Shown: positions 51,362 to 60,852, numbered from the stretch's first letter. The stretch: DNA of 64,000 bases from Candidatus Marimicrobium litorale (GCF_026262645.1 NZ_SHNO01000001.1:2108001-2172000); one strand, 5' to 3'. Made by a program: numbers and translations. Notes: a model not told the origin generated them from the sequence alone.

Positions 51362-52972
51362 TCAAGGCAGCCCCGACTCGGAGGAGGATTGCCCTGCCTC
51401 CGGCGGTGCCTGACCTGAGGCCGCCTGCTTCTTCAAAAGCGCCCGACCTATCGCCTCTGCCAACACCCGCTGCCGGTCTGCCTTGCGCTCCTCAATCATC
51501 TCGGAACGCGCTTCATCCACCCCCGACATAAAGCGCGCGAGAAACTGTGGGTCATCACGGTGCAGGAGCGCGGTCAGGACTGGATCATCGGTATCTCGCA
51601 TCCATGCCGCCAGTGCACCGCGCAAGCGCTTTACCTCAATCGCATAATCCGGGTCTGCGATCAGGTTCACCAGACAATCAGGGTCCACCTGCACATCGTA
51701 GAGTTCTTCCGTTACCCGGTACTGCAGTAGATGGATTCTGTCCGCCAACTCTTCGACCCCGGTCGACAGCTGCAGCATGCGTTTGTAGGTCTGTGTATTT
51801 CTGGTTGCTGAGGACATCTTTCGCTTGCCATCCGACCACGGATTAAAAATATAGAGATAACGCGCATCCTGAATTGCTCGCATCGGCGCACGCTGCCCGA
51901 CAGAGTTTTCGTTGTATTCCTTGATGACATAGTTCCAGCCCGTCTGCTCACCCCCTTCCAGCAAGGGCAGGAATGAGCGGCCCTGCAATCCGGCAGGCAG
52001 GTCTATATCGGCGGCATCAAGGAGTGAGGGCAGAATATCCACGGCTGAAACCATGTGCTTCGTATCTACCTGACCCGGCGCGATCTTGCCCGGCCAACGA
52101 AATACCAGCGGCGTGCGGGTGCTCTGGTGATACAACTGTGTCTTGGCAAAAGGAAACGGCATACCATGATCGGAGATAAACATCACAAGGGTCGACTCCG
52201 CCTCCCCGCTTTCCTCGAGTGCGTTGAGCACATACCCCACCGCGTCGTCGGCCCGACGCACCGACGAGTAGTAATGTGCCAGCTCCTCTCGCACAGCCGG
52301 ATCGTCGATGAGGAAGCCCGGCACCGCTACCTCCTCAGGGCGATAGACTCGCGAGGGCACAAACCCATCCATAATGGGACTGCCGTGTTTGTCCAATCCA
52401 TAAAAAGGCACGTGGGGGTCGGAGATGTTGATCAGCAATACAAAGGGTTTCTTCGCAGCACGGGCTGCGCGGATACCCTCCAGAGTAGACACACCATAAG
52501 AGGCAGGATTTTTACGGTGATGCGTCGCATCCAACACTTTGTCCCAGCGATAGGGGACGTAGGGTGTGGAGTTCCTCACCTTGCCACGAATCGCCGTGAA
52601 ATATCCGGCCTTATGAAACAGGCTAGACAAGGTCGGATAGTCAGCGTCCCATATGTGATAGAAGCCCTCCACGCGGCTAGTATGCGGATAGCGCCCCGAC
52701 CACATCACATTGCGCGAGGGCATACAGTTGGCCACCTGAACGTGCGCTTGCGTGAAGCGCAACCCCTCGGCGGCGAGCTGATCAATATGCGGCGTTGTGT
52801 CCGCTACGGAAGACCCGAAAGCACCGACCGAGTCCGCACTCATATCATCGACGGTAATCAGCAGAATATTAGGCAGCGCTGCGGCGCAGAGATTATTAGC
52901 GAGTAGGATCAGGCATGCGGCCATAAGGCCAGCAGAGACCCTGCGCGTCGGATTTTTGAAGGTGTGGGCCAT
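51362..52972 (-). CDS. Secreted sulfatase (type I, formylglycine)
   Basis: 536 residues from ATG 52972 (a TTG at 52993 is in frame). A signal peptide ends near NNLCAAALP. The metal-site start is ILLITVDDMSADSVGAFG, and the catalytic cysteine to be converted to formylglycine is in NCMPSRNVMWSGRYP (Cys83), a CxPSR motif. VMFISDHGMPFPFAKTQLY carries further metal ligands. Resembles N-sulfoglucosamine/heparan or choline-type sulfatases; substrate unknown. The C-terminal 60 residues are charged and variable. Confidence 0.88.
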   Translation of the reverse strand: MAHTFKNPTRRVSAGLMAACLILLANNLCAAALPNILLITVDDMSADSVGAFGSSVADTTPHIDQLAAEGLRFTQAHVQVANCMPSRNVMWSGRYPHTSRVEGFYHIWDADYPTLSSLFHKAGYFTAIRGKVRNSTPYVPYRWDKVLDATHHRKNPASYGVSTLEGIRAARAAKKPFVLLINISDPHVPFYGLDKHGSPIMDGFVPSRVYRPEEVAVPGFLIDDPAVREELAHYYSSVRRADDAVGYVLNALEESGEAESTLVMFISDHGMPFPFAKTQLYHQSTRTPLVFRWPGKIAPGQVDTKHMVSAVDILPSLLDAADIDLPAGLQGRSFLPLLEGGEQTGWNYVIKEYNENSVGQRAPMRAIQDARYLYIFNPWSDGKRKMSSATRNTQTYKRMLQLSTGVEELADRIHLLQYRVTEELYDVQVDPDCLVNLIADPDYAIEVKRLRGALAAWMRDTDDPVLTALLHRDDPQFLARFMSGVDEARSEMIEERKADRQRVLAEAIGRALLKKQAASGQAPPEAGQSSSESGLP

Positions 52973-53415
52973 TATCTCAATCGTGGCGTTCAATCGTGGG
53001 GCAAACTGCGCTCACACCGGCTTGCAGCTCATACAGTATCAACTCACCTCGACAGACATATTGTGAAACTTCCATTTTCAGATTGTTTCCCCTCACCGCT
53101 GCAGCACCTGTTCAGGCAACTGAATGGAACGTGACCGCAGTATCAGGTGCTCGGTTGAGGCACCTCTGCACCACATGCATTGCACTACTTACCTACTGTG
53201 ACGCCGCGATCAAACCTCCGTGAACACTTGCGACGTTCTATCGGATACTTTACTTTTTTAGGGCGCAAAATTTCTGCGCCGCCGCCTGCAGCTTAAGCGA
53301 AAGACAAAGCCCTTACCAGCACTCCCCAAACAGACGGGACAAACTCAAATCCAGACCCTGTCAGACGCCCGTCTAGTGGAAGGGGGCCATGAAAACGACG
53401 AAAGCAGGTTTTGCC
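52973..53415. other. 443-base stretch with no convincing gene
   Basis: The gap lies between the sulfatase start and the end of the next minus-strand gene, so it holds the sulfatase promoter region. I see no gene. A short plus-strand frame at 52996-53223 reads as noise. A small palindrome AGACG-CC-CGTCT is at 53363-53374. No T-run follows it. Confidence 0.5.
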
Positions 53416-55023
53416 TCAGCGCGACGCGATGTGATCAGACAGGTGAGCATACTGTTCTCTCAGCTCACGCTTCAGGACTTTTCCAATAGAGCTTTTCGGC
53501 AGATCATCGACAATCACCACGCGCGCAATACGCTGGGCTTTTCCCAGCCTTTCGTTCGCCCACTCCTTGAGCGAACACTCTGAGACATGCGCCCCCTGCT
53601 CGACCACCACGATCGCCAATGGCGTCTCTCCCCAAGCCCTACTCGGCAGGGCAACAACCGCCACTTCATGCACAGCAGGAGACTCGAGCAACACCAGCTC
53701 GAGGTCAGTCGCATAAATATTGAAGCCGCCGGAAATAATCATGTCCTTGCGCCTGTCTGACAGAAACAACCAGCCCTCTTCGTCAAAATGCCCTACATCT
53801 CCGCTCTTGTAGTAGAGCAGGCCTTCGCTATCTCGCCAAAGCATATCCTCGTTAGCCTCTGCGCGGTTGTGATAACCCTCACTCATACTGGCCGAGCGCC
53901 CGACGATCTCCCCGATCTCTCCCACCGGCAGTTCATCGCCCTGCTCGCTAATTACCTTGAGAATAGAACCCGGTATAGCGGGGCCAACAGAATCCAGCTT
54001 GTCCTGTTCGCGAGCGACGCTCCCAACCAAAAGCGTTCCGACACCGCCCTCGGTCAGACCGTAAAACTCGATCAGCTCACTGGGGAGTCGGTCAATGACT
54101 TCGCGCTTCAGAGCTGCACGCAACGGAGCGCTGGTGCTGAAGGTGAGCTGCAGACTGGAGAGATCGTAGTCATCAAAGTTCTGTACTCGCACGATGCGGT
54201 CGTACTGTACCGGCACCAGCATGGCATGGGTGACACGGTGGCGCTGAATCAAATCCAACGCGCCCTCCGCGTTGAACTTCGGCATAATGACAAGCGTCCC
54301 CCCGCCACACAGCGTCGGCCACCAGGTAGTAATCGTGGTGTTGGAATACAACGGTGTCGAAACCAGGGTAATCGCTTCAGGCCCCAACCCCAATGCCATC
54401 AATCCGGCTCCGAGCGACTGCCGAGTGCGGTGACTATGGACGATCCCCTTGGGCACGCCCGTGGTCCCCGAACTGTAAATAATGTTGAATTCGTCGTCGC
54501 CGGATAGCATCACGCCCGGCGCTATCGAAGCGTGGGAGGACTGCCAGCTGTCCAGCAACTGGAACTGCGCGTCGCAAAAATCGAACCCTATCAAACCGCC
54601 CGGCAATATTTGTGTCTGTTGTGCAAGAAATTCACCGGACAACGCCAGCATCTCCTGCGATAAAACGAGCACCTTTGCACTGCAGTCACGCAACATCATG
54701 AGCAGGCTCCGAGCAGTGATCATGGATTGCAAAGGCACCGCACAGGCGCCGACCACAAGCGTGGCGGCGAACATTTCGGAGTAAGCAATGCTGTTGCGCG
54801 ACAACATGGCAACCCGGTCGCCGCGGCTAACACCCAACGCTCTCAGCCCGTTGGCCATACGGTAGATGCGGTCTATCGACTCACCCCAGGTCACTATCCG
54901 CTCACCCTCCATCAGGGCGACGCAATCGGGCTGCGAGACGCGCAGCTCAAGTAGCAGCGCCGGCAGAGAAGCAGCCTCGTCGAATGGCACCTCTACTCTG
55001 CCGCTCATAACAGATTTGCTCAT
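53416..55023 (-). CDS. Acyl-CoA ligase/AMP-dependent synthetase
   Basis: 535 residues from ATG 55023, preceded by GGGGA; the frame runs to 55257 but overlaps a likely promoter. ANL hallmarks: IYSSGTTGVPKGIVHSHRTR, TPLYSNTTITTWWPTLCGG, EFYGLTEGGVGTLL, YKSGDVGHFDEEGWLF, DRRKDMIISGGFNIYATDLE, and the catalytic Lys in SSIGKVLKRELREQ. Substrate unknown, perhaps an aromatic or steroid-derived acid. Divergent from the ThuA-like gene. Confidence 0.84.
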   Translation of the reverse strand: MSKSVMSGRVEVPFDEAASLPALLLELRVSQPDCVALMEGERIVTWGESIDRIYRMANGLRALGVSRGDRVAMLSRNSIAYSEMFAATLVVGACAVPLQSMITARSLLMMLRDCSAKVLVLSQEMLALSGEFLAQQTQILPGGLIGFDFCDAQFQLLDSWQSSHASIAPGVMLSGDDEFNIIYSSGTTGVPKGIVHSHRTRQSLGAGLMALGLGPEAITLVSTPLYSNTTITTWWPTLCGGGTLVIMPKFNAEGALDLIQRHRVTHAMLVPVQYDRIVRVQNFDDYDLSSLQLTFSTSAPLRAALKREVIDRLPSELIEFYGLTEGGVGTLLVGSVAREQDKLDSVGPAIPGSILKVISEQGDELPVGEIGEIVGRSASMSEGYHNRAEANEDMLWRDSEGLLYYKSGDVGHFDEEGWLFLSDRRKDMIISGGFNIYATDLELVLLESPAVHEVAVVALPSRAWGETPLAIVVVEQGAHVSECSLKEWANERLGKAQRIARVVIVDDLPKSSIGKVLKRELREQYAHLSDHIASR

Positions 55024-55156
55024 TATCATCCCCACAGAAATCGACACGACCACTGTATCGTGGTGTCTGGAGGCAGTCACAATAGTGCCCAACCTCCCTG
55101 GCATGCTACCCTGTTCAGCAGAAGCCGTCCGACATAATCGACAACCTGGAGATTCG

Positions 55157-56137
55157 ATGCAGCGATTTTCCCTCCCTGGTCTTTTTTTGTGCCTGGCCCT
55201 GCTGACCCACCCCCCGTTCGCTATCGCGGTCGATCCGCTGAACGCATTGATTCTCACTACGCCAGGCGTGTACCACGACTATCAAAAACAGACATGGATT
55301 TTGGCTCATCGTATCTCCGAGCAGGCCAATATACGCTTTGATGTTTCCCTCGCCGAACTGGATCGCTGGAAAAATACCGACTACTCCGCCGGCTACGATG
55401 TACTGATTTACAACCTGTGCCTCGCTGACAATCAGGATGCCAAACTGATTGCCAACATGCGCAGGCAAACCGAACAGCTCGGTGTACCCGCACTGCTGAT
55501 CCACTGCACCATGCACTCGTTCCGTAATACGGACCTGTGGTGGACCATGTCGGGGCTGCAGACGGTCGCCCACGAACCATTGGGAACCCTTACACTGACA
55601 AAAGCCCGAGAGCACCCAGTGCTCACAGACATTCCGGACAACTGGGTGTTGTCTCACGATGAACTCTATTCCAACCTGGCATTTGAGGGCGAGGCCCTGC
55701 TGACGGCAACGGGACTGGATGGACAGCCGCAGGTTACCGCCTGGCTTGCCCGCCCTGGGGGCACCCCTGTATTTAGCACCACGCTGGGCCACAGCGAAGA
55801 GACCATAAAGAATCCTCATTTCCAGCGGTTGCTGGCCAGCGCGCTGCTACACGTCACCGGCAATTTATCACCCGATGGGAAACCCACACCGGGCATGGAA
55901 GGCGACCCTGCCGGCATGGATATTTTTGAAACTTTCTCCGCACCCAGGGGTGTCAAGTTTCTCGGTGAAGAGGGGCTGGCCTGCGCCTATCGGGAACTCG
56001 TCATCGCAGCTGGACCCTGCTACCTCAGCTGCATCCTCAATCCCCTTGAGTGGGGGGCAGAAACAGCGGCCTGCAAAACCGCCTGCGAATCGAAGCTTCC
56101 CTCCACGAGCACGCTCATCCAACGCTGCACACCGTAA
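55157..56137 (+). CDS. Secreted ThuA-like protein with six-cysteine C-terminal tail
   Basis: 326 residues from ATG 55157 with CTGGAG upstream. A signal peptide (LFLCLALLTHPPFAIA) leads to a ThuA-like/flavodoxin-like glutamine-amidotransferase fold: ALILTTPGVYHDY, YDVLIYNLCLAD, ALLIHCTMHSF. PVFSTTLGHSEET is close to the end of this domain. The last 55 residues add six cysteines (LAC, GPC, LSC, AAC, TAC, RC), unusual for ThuA and probably disulfide-bonded. Function unknown; related ThuA proteins appear in sugar and sulfate polysaccharide clusters. Confidence 0.75.
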   Translation: MQRFSLPGLFLCLALLTHPPFAIAVDPLNALILTTPGVYHDYQKQTWILAHRISEQANIRFDVSLAELDRWKNTDYSAGYDVLIYNLCLADNQDAKLIANMRRQTEQLGVPALLIHCTMHSFRNTDLWWTMSGLQTVAHEPLGTLTLTKAREHPVLTDIPDNWVLSHDELYSNLAFEGEALLTATGLDGQPQVTAWLARPGGTPVFSTTLGHSEETIKNPHFQRLLASALLHVTGNLSPDGKPTPGMEGDPAGMDIFETFSAPRGVKFLGEEGLACAYRELVIAAGPCYLSCILNPLEWGAETAACKTACESKLPSTSTLIQRCTP

Positions 56138-56340
56138 TCACGGTTATTGTCAGCTGATAGATCGGTGTAAGCGATGTTCGGGCCGATGCCAGCCTCGTGC
56201 TCGCTGACCTGACACTGCGCTAATGACGCAATATCCGCACATTCGCCGCGGCCGCGCCGTCAGCCTGAGGCTGAGTACTAACGGGGAGTAGGCTTCATTT
56301 GCCGCGGCCCAGGGAGAGACACCGGCTTTAGCCTGCCAGA

Positions 56341-56375
56341 AATAAATAAAATCAGGCTTGACTGTTTTATTTATT
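56341..56375. promoter_or_regulatory. Perfect 11-bp inverted repeat over the P450 promoter
   Basis: AATAAATAAAA (56341-56351) and TTTTATTTATT (56365-56375) are exact inverted arms around a 13-base loop. The right arm lies inside the spacer of the candidate promoter at 56358-56386, and the loop includes its -35. Binding here would block RNA polymerase, as for a repressor. The AT-rich sequence could also simply be a curved promoter region. Confidence 0.5.
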
Positions 56376-56386
56376 ACCACCATACT
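56358..56386 (+). promoter_or_regulatory. Candidate promoter for the P450 gene
   Basis: TTGACT (56358-56363) and CATACT (56381-56386) are separated by 17 bases. The start codon is GTG 56423 with GAGGGA upstream, leaving about 30 bases of leader. Match to consensus is 5 of 6 and 4 of 6. Confidence 0.5.
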
Positions 56387-56422
56387 TTCAATCCACTCTC
56401 ATTCGACCGCGAGGGATAACCC

Positions 56423-57679
56423 GTGACCGCACCCACAGCTAACGACAAACGTCCACTCGCGGACATGGCCCTATTCGACACCAACACCCTCAAGTGCCCC
56501 TACCATTACGACAAGACGCTGCGTGACGAGGTTCCGGTCTATCAGGACCCCGAGTCCGGAGTTTTCATCATTTCTACCTACGACCTGGTTCGCCAGGCAC
56601 ACAAAAACGATGAAGTCTTTTCCAACGAGTTCACCCTCGCTCTGGGTGCCGCAGGAAAGCTGGATGACGATGTTGTAGCCGCAATGAAGAACACCTACGA
56701 CCTCGGCAAGGGCACTTTATTGACCGTCGACGACCCGGACCACGAGATGTATCGCAACACGGTGCGGGATTTCTTTCTGGCGAAAAATCTGCAGCACTAC
56801 AAGGACTGGACCAATGACCTGGCAGAACGCATGGTCGCAGACCTGCCCTCGGGCGAGGAGTTTTGTTTTATCGAGCGCTTCTCCCGACCACTGCCTCTAT
56901 CGGTAATCATGCACGTTCTCGGTATCCCGCTGGACATGATAGACCTCACGTTTAAGTGGACCGTAGCCAATGTGAACGTGCTGTCACTGGTGGCCGACAA
57001 ACAAGCGCTACTCGCAGCCCACGCGGCGGTGAAGGAAGAATACGACTGGTTTGTCACCGCGCTGGACGACAGGCGCGCCAACCCGCGTGATGACCTCCTC
57101 AGCCTCATTGCCCACGCCGAGGTTGAAGGCCGTCCGATGACTATCGAAGAGCAACTGGGCCACTGCACTCAGTTCCTCGTAGCGGGCAACGAAACGACCA
57201 CCGCAACTCTGGCTGAAGGTATTCGCCAGCTGTGCCTCAACCCGGAACAAGAGGCCGCGGTACGCAGTGATCCTTCCCTTATCCCCAACCTGGTGGAGGA
57301 GACCCTGCGCCTCGCGTCACCCACATCCAATATGTGGCGCATGACCAAGAAGGACCACACCATGGGCGGTGTAGAAATACCCGCCGGCAGCATGGTGCTG
57401 TTAAAATACTTTTCCTCCAACCACGACGAAAACATGTTCGAACAACCTATGGAATTCGACGTTACCCGAGGCAACGCCAAACGGCATATCGCCTTCGGTT
57501 TTGGCACGCATGTGTGCATCGGGCAGCACCTGTCGCGTCTCGAAATGATCGCGTCCTGGGAGAAGATCTTCGCAGGCACCAAGGGCATGCGGCTGGCAGG
57601 CGACCCTTCGGAATTGGAGTACATGCCCAACATTCTACTGCGCGGTCTTGAGCGCCTACCGGTTGTTTTCGAAAAGTAA
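56423..57679 (+). CDS. Cytochrome P450
   Basis: 418 residues, soluble bacterial class. The haem-binding loop FGFGTHVCIG places the axial Cys at 365. The I-helix oxygen-activation motif is AGNETTT (254-260) and the K-helix ExxR is Glu293-Arg296. GTG start with GAGGGA upstream. Substrate cannot be told from sequence; steroid or terpene hydroxylation is plausible given the neighbouring steroid cluster 36 kb away. No ferredoxin is encoded beside it. Confidence 0.93.
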   Translation: MTAPTANDKRPLADMALFDTNTLKCPYHYDKTLRDEVPVYQDPESGVFIISTYDLVRQAHKNDEVFSNEFTLALGAAGKLDDDVVAAMKNTYDLGKGTLLTVDDPDHEMYRNTVRDFFLAKNLQHYKDWTNDLAERMVADLPSGEEFCFIERFSRPLPLSVIMHVLGIPLDMIDLTFKWTVANVNVLSLVADKQALLAAHAAVKEEYDWFVTALDDRRANPRDDLLSLIAHAEVEGRPMTIEEQLGHCTQFLVAGNETTTATLAEGIRQLCLNPEQEAAVRSDPSLIPNLVEETLRLASPTSNMWRMTKKDHTMGGVEIPAGSMVLLKYFSSNHDENMFEQPMEFDVTRGNAKRHIAFGFGTHVCIGQHLSRLEMIASWEKIFAGTKGMRLAGDPSELEYMPNILLRGLERLPVVFEK

Positions 57680-57681
57680 CA

Positions 57682-58002
57682 TCACTCTGCGGCAGCCATC
57701 TCCTGCCGGCGTATGATTGCGCGGGGCTTACAGTGTTCTGTGCGCCACTGCCGCGTTTTGTGGAATGGATGCTCCCCCGTCCATTCGAAAAAATCGACCG
57801 AGGACAGTTGATCCAGGACATTTTCAACGTAACCACTCTGCCGATAAAGCCATTGATCATGGTTGGTTCGAGTGGAGAGCCGCTGTAAATAGCTGCAATC
57901 GATTTTCCCAAGTACGTTACACTTCTGGTTCACCAGGAAAAAGCTGCTCGGCCCGTGTGATAAACCGCGACGAAAACGATAGCTGCCAGCCAGGGAGACC
58001 AC
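57682..58002 (-). CDS. Hypothetical 106-residue protein (possible)
   Basis: A minus-strand frame fills the 323-base interval between the P450 and the YdcF-like gene and stops three bases after the P450 stop without overlap, which favours a real gene. Its content (DQWLYRQSGYVENVLDQ, FFEWTGEHPFHKTRQW) looks protein-like. Against it: no good ribosome site, only GTG as start, and no recognised family. Confidence 0.35.
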   Translation of the reverse strand: MVSLAGSYRFRRGLSHGPSSFFLVNQKCNVLGKIDCSYLQRLSTRTNHDQWLYRQSGYVENVLDQLSSVDFFEWTGEHPFHKTRQWRTEHCKPRAIIRRQEMAAAE

Positions 58003-58767
58003 ATGCTTTCGACTCTACTCTCATTATCCAGCCTGCTGGTCTACCCCCTTTCTCTTTGTCTCATGCTGGGCTTTCTGGGAATGCTGGTGTGGCGGCTCGG
58101 TTTGAGACGAACGGGGGCAACCACTGTATTTGGAGCGCTGCTTTGGCTCTACGTGTGCTCGACCGCCAGCTTTTCCTACCTGCTGATAGGCAAGCTGGAG
58201 GAAAATTACCCCTCGCAGCCCCTGTCAGAGATTCCGCGGGCAGACGCTATTGTCCTTCTGGGTGGCGCGCTGCGTGGCGATTCCGCGATGGGCATACTAC
58301 CCGACCTCAACCAGTACGCCGATCGCCTGGTACATGCAGTTGCCCTCTACAAGGCGGGCAAGGCAGACTACATACTGCTCACTGGGGGGTCCGCACCCGG
58401 AGCACGATCTGAGGCACGCCTGATGCAGGACGTATTGGCGGTCATGGGTGTTCCCCCAAGTGCGCTCATACTGGAAGAAGAGAGTAAAAATACACACGAC
58501 AACGCACTAAACAGTGCCGCCATCCTGAAGCAGCGGGACATGCAACGCATACTGCTGGTCAGTTCGGCATTTCATATGCGTAGGGCGGATGCGCTGTTTA
58601 AGCGCCAGGGTCTGGACGTGATACCCGCGCCCACCGACTACCAGCAGGTTATTATCGCCTCCACACTGCCCGCGGGCATTCCAGGCGTAAAGAATCTGTC
58701 TCGCACAACCGAGGCGCTGCATGAATTCGTGGGGTACGAGGTTTATCGCATGCGCGGCTGGCTATAG
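58003..58767 (+). CDS. YdcF/ElyC-like membrane protein (DUF218)
   Basis: 254 residues. Two N-terminal helices (about 8-28 and 36-60) anchor a DUF218 domain in which ADAIVLLGGALRGDS, ADYILLTGGSAPGARSEA, EEESKNTHDNALNSAA and LLVSSAFHMRRADALF mark the conserved positions. Relatives such as ElyC and SanA act in envelope integrity. AGGGAGACC precedes the ATG. Confidence 0.87.
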   Translation: MLSTLLSLSSLLVYPLSLCLMLGFLGMLVWRLGLRRTGATTVFGALLWLYVCSTASFSYLLIGKLEENYPSQPLSEIPRADAIVLLGGALRGDSAMGILPDLNQYADRLVHAVALYKAGKADYILLTGGSAPGARSEARLMQDVLAVMGVPPSALILEEESKNTHDNALNSAAILKQRDMQRILLVSSAFHMRRADALFKRQGLDVIPAPTDYQQVIIASTLPAGIPGVKNLSRTTEALHEFVGYEVYRMRGWL

Positions 58768-58858
58768 CCGGACAATGCGTAAGTGCTGGAGCGTTAGATC
58801 AAGTTTATAGCAAGCCCGTCTGCAGCTGAACGAATTGCACCAAGCCGCCGCTGCACAA

Positions 58859-60754
58859 TCAGAGTATGAAACGCACCCCGAAACGGAATTTACGACCCGG
58901 TGCAGGAAAACCTACCGCCGTTTCATAATCCTCATCCAACACGTTGTCAGCAGAGAGCTGCAGCTCCCAGTCGGGCGACGGCTGCCAGCGTAAGACACAG
59001 TCGAGACGATAGTAGTCGTCCAGTTCTTGCGTGACTTCTGCCCCGGTATAGCGCGAAGCGGCCCACTGCTCTCCCGAGTAGCGGTATTCAAACACCGCGC
59101 CCCAGGCGCCGTTAATTTGCCAGTTGCCCACCACACTCGCCGTCCAGCGGGGACGGCCCGTGAGCTTTGTGTTCTCGTTTTTGACGTCGATGTCGGTATA
59201 CGTTCCCTGGGCTCGCAAACTAACGTCAACCATCGGCTGCCACGTAGCCTGCAACTCCGCGCCACTGGTGTGCACCTTACTGCGATTTACATTGCGAAAA
59301 AGCTCATCGTCGAAGTCCACCAGGTCCTTGAACTCATTGTTAAACCAGCCCGCCTCCAGCGACAGGGTATTACCAGCCTGCCAGGCCACGCTGGCATCCC
59401 AGCTCTCACCCTTCTCTGGCTCGAGTGTTGGATTGCCTACCAGCCCATGCCCCAGTGCGTAAAAACTGGGCAGCTTGAACGCTTGCCCCCAGTTGGCTGA
59501 AAAAGTCAGTGCATCCGTCGGTGAATAGGCAGCGCCGGCCTGCCAGGAGGTCTCGCCGCCGAAGTCATCCGGCTCGTCATAACGCACGCTCGCCTGCAAC
59601 AACAGCGAGTCGCGTGGCGTGGCGGACACGCCGCTGAACACGCCCCAGGTATCGCGGTTGAGTTCAAAATCTGTCGCAATACGATTACCGAAAAAATCCA
59701 GATAGCCATCGCTTTCACCGTCCTCATGCCGAAAGTCAGCGCCGGCACTAATAGAAACATCTTCGAGAAGCGCCAGCGTGTTCACCCATTGGAGCTTGTC
59801 ACGGATAAAGTCAGTATCAGCGGCGTTGGGCGGTACTTCGCTGTAGGGTGCAATACCGGGCGAGGAATACTTTTCTTGTGCATCAAAACGGCTTGCTTGC
59901 AGAGCGCTGCGCCACTTCGGCATGACCTGGTAGATCCATGCCAGTGAAAATACCTGCTGGGTATAGTCGCTTTTATCCTGTGCATCCACAGTGGCAAACC
60001 GTGGGCCGCCGCTCTGCTCAGGCCAGGTTTCCCGGTCACCATCCAGGTAACGATAAGCGATCCTCAACTGATGAGCGTCACTGGGGCGCCACCCGACACG
60101 CAGGTTTGCACTATCGTGATCGCGCTTGCTGTTGCGCACCGGCTGGCCATCATCACGATCAGTCAGCTCCACCGCGTAACTGACATCACCCACCGAGCCC
60201 AGCGCACTGGCGGCCAGGGTATAGTAATCGTCCTCACCTATCTCCGCATGAAATCGCTGACTATGCCCCTGCCCCGGGCGACGGGTAATGATATTGATGA
60301 CACCCGCCAGTGCATCAGACCCGTAAATGGACGACTGAGCCCCGCGCACAACCTCGATACGCTCGACCATATCAGGGTTGAGGTTGGCGAAGTCATAACT
60401 ACCCCCACGCGAGTTTGTGGGGTCATTCACCTCTACACCGTCAACCAACACCAGGGTAAAGTTGGATTCACCTCCGCGGATAGATACGGCCGTGAGACCA
60501 CCCGGACTACCTTGCTCCTCTACCAACAATCCCGGCAATGTCTTGAGCAAATCGGCTACGCTCGTCTTGTTAAGTGCGGCGATCTGCGCGTCGTCCAATA
60601 TCGACACGTCGCTGGTGATGGCAGAACGCGGGGCATAGGTTCCGGTCACCACGACAGTCTCTAACGCCACCGGTGTGCTCTCGCGCCCATCAACCAGACT
60701 TGCGGCACCCACTAATAGAAATGCGGCGAAACCACGTACCCCTGAACTTTTCAC
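58859..60754 (-). CDS. BtuB-like TonB-dependent outer-membrane receptor
   Basis: 631 residues from GTG 60754, chosen because AAGGGGG lies just upstream; ATG 60796 adds 14 residues before the signal peptide. A signal peptide (VRGFAAFLLVGAASLVDG) and TonB box LETVVVTGT are followed by a plug domain (VSIRGGESNFTLVLVDGVEV, VRGAQSSIYGSDALAGVINI) and a 22-strand barrel. Length and plug fit the BtuB type. No cobalamin riboswitch fits in the upstream gap, so the ligand may not be B12. Confidence 0.88.
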   Translation of the reverse strand: MKSSGVRGFAAFLLVGAASLVDGRESTPVALETVVVTGTYAPRSAITSDVSILDDAQIAALNKTSVADLLKTLPGLLVEEQGSPGGLTAVSIRGGESNFTLVLVDGVEVNDPTNSRGGSYDFANLNPDMVERIEVVRGAQSSIYGSDALAGVINIITRRPGQGHSQRFHAEIGEDDYYTLAASALGSVGDVSYAVELTDRDDGQPVRNSKRDHDSANLRVGWRPSDAHQLRIAYRYLDGDRETWPEQSGGPRFATVDAQDKSDYTQQVFSLAWIYQVMPKWRSALQASRFDAQEKYSSPGIAPYSEVPPNAADTDFIRDKLQWVNTLALLEDVSISAGADFRHEDGESDGYLDFFGNRIATDFELNRDTWGVFSGVSATPRDSLLLQASVRYDEPDDFGGETSWQAGAAYSPTDALTFSANWGQAFKLPSFYALGHGLVGNPTLEPEKGESWDASVAWQAGNTLSLEAGWFNNEFKDLVDFDDELFRNVNRSKVHTSGAELQATWQPMVDVSLRAQGTYTDIDVKNENTKLTGRPRWTASVVGNWQINGAWGAVFEYRYSGEQWAASRYTGAEVTQELDDYYRLDCVLRWQPSPDWELQLSADNVLDEDYETAVGFPAPGRKFRFGVRFIL

Positions 60755-60852
60755 ACCTGCCCCCTTGTGATTAAAATAACCCCTCTGCTTTGACATACAA
60801 CCATGACGTATAATGGTCGTTTCATGCTTGCTACGCGCAAGGTTGATACTGC

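Noticed and set aside
53363-53374. Small palindrome AGACG-CC-CGTCT
   Set aside because: Two-base loop and no flanking T-run or neighbouring regulator; probably chance.
53389-53583. 64-residue plus-strand frame with AAGGGGG ahead of its ATG
   Set aside because: Overlaps the coding end of the ligase on the other strand and has no family signal; the good ribosome-like sequence is probably coincidental.
60790-60814. TTGACA and TATAAT between the TonB receptor and the TMEM220-like gene
   Set aside because: The spacing is only 13 bases, too short for a sigma-70 promoter, though the TATAAT alone could be used with another -35.
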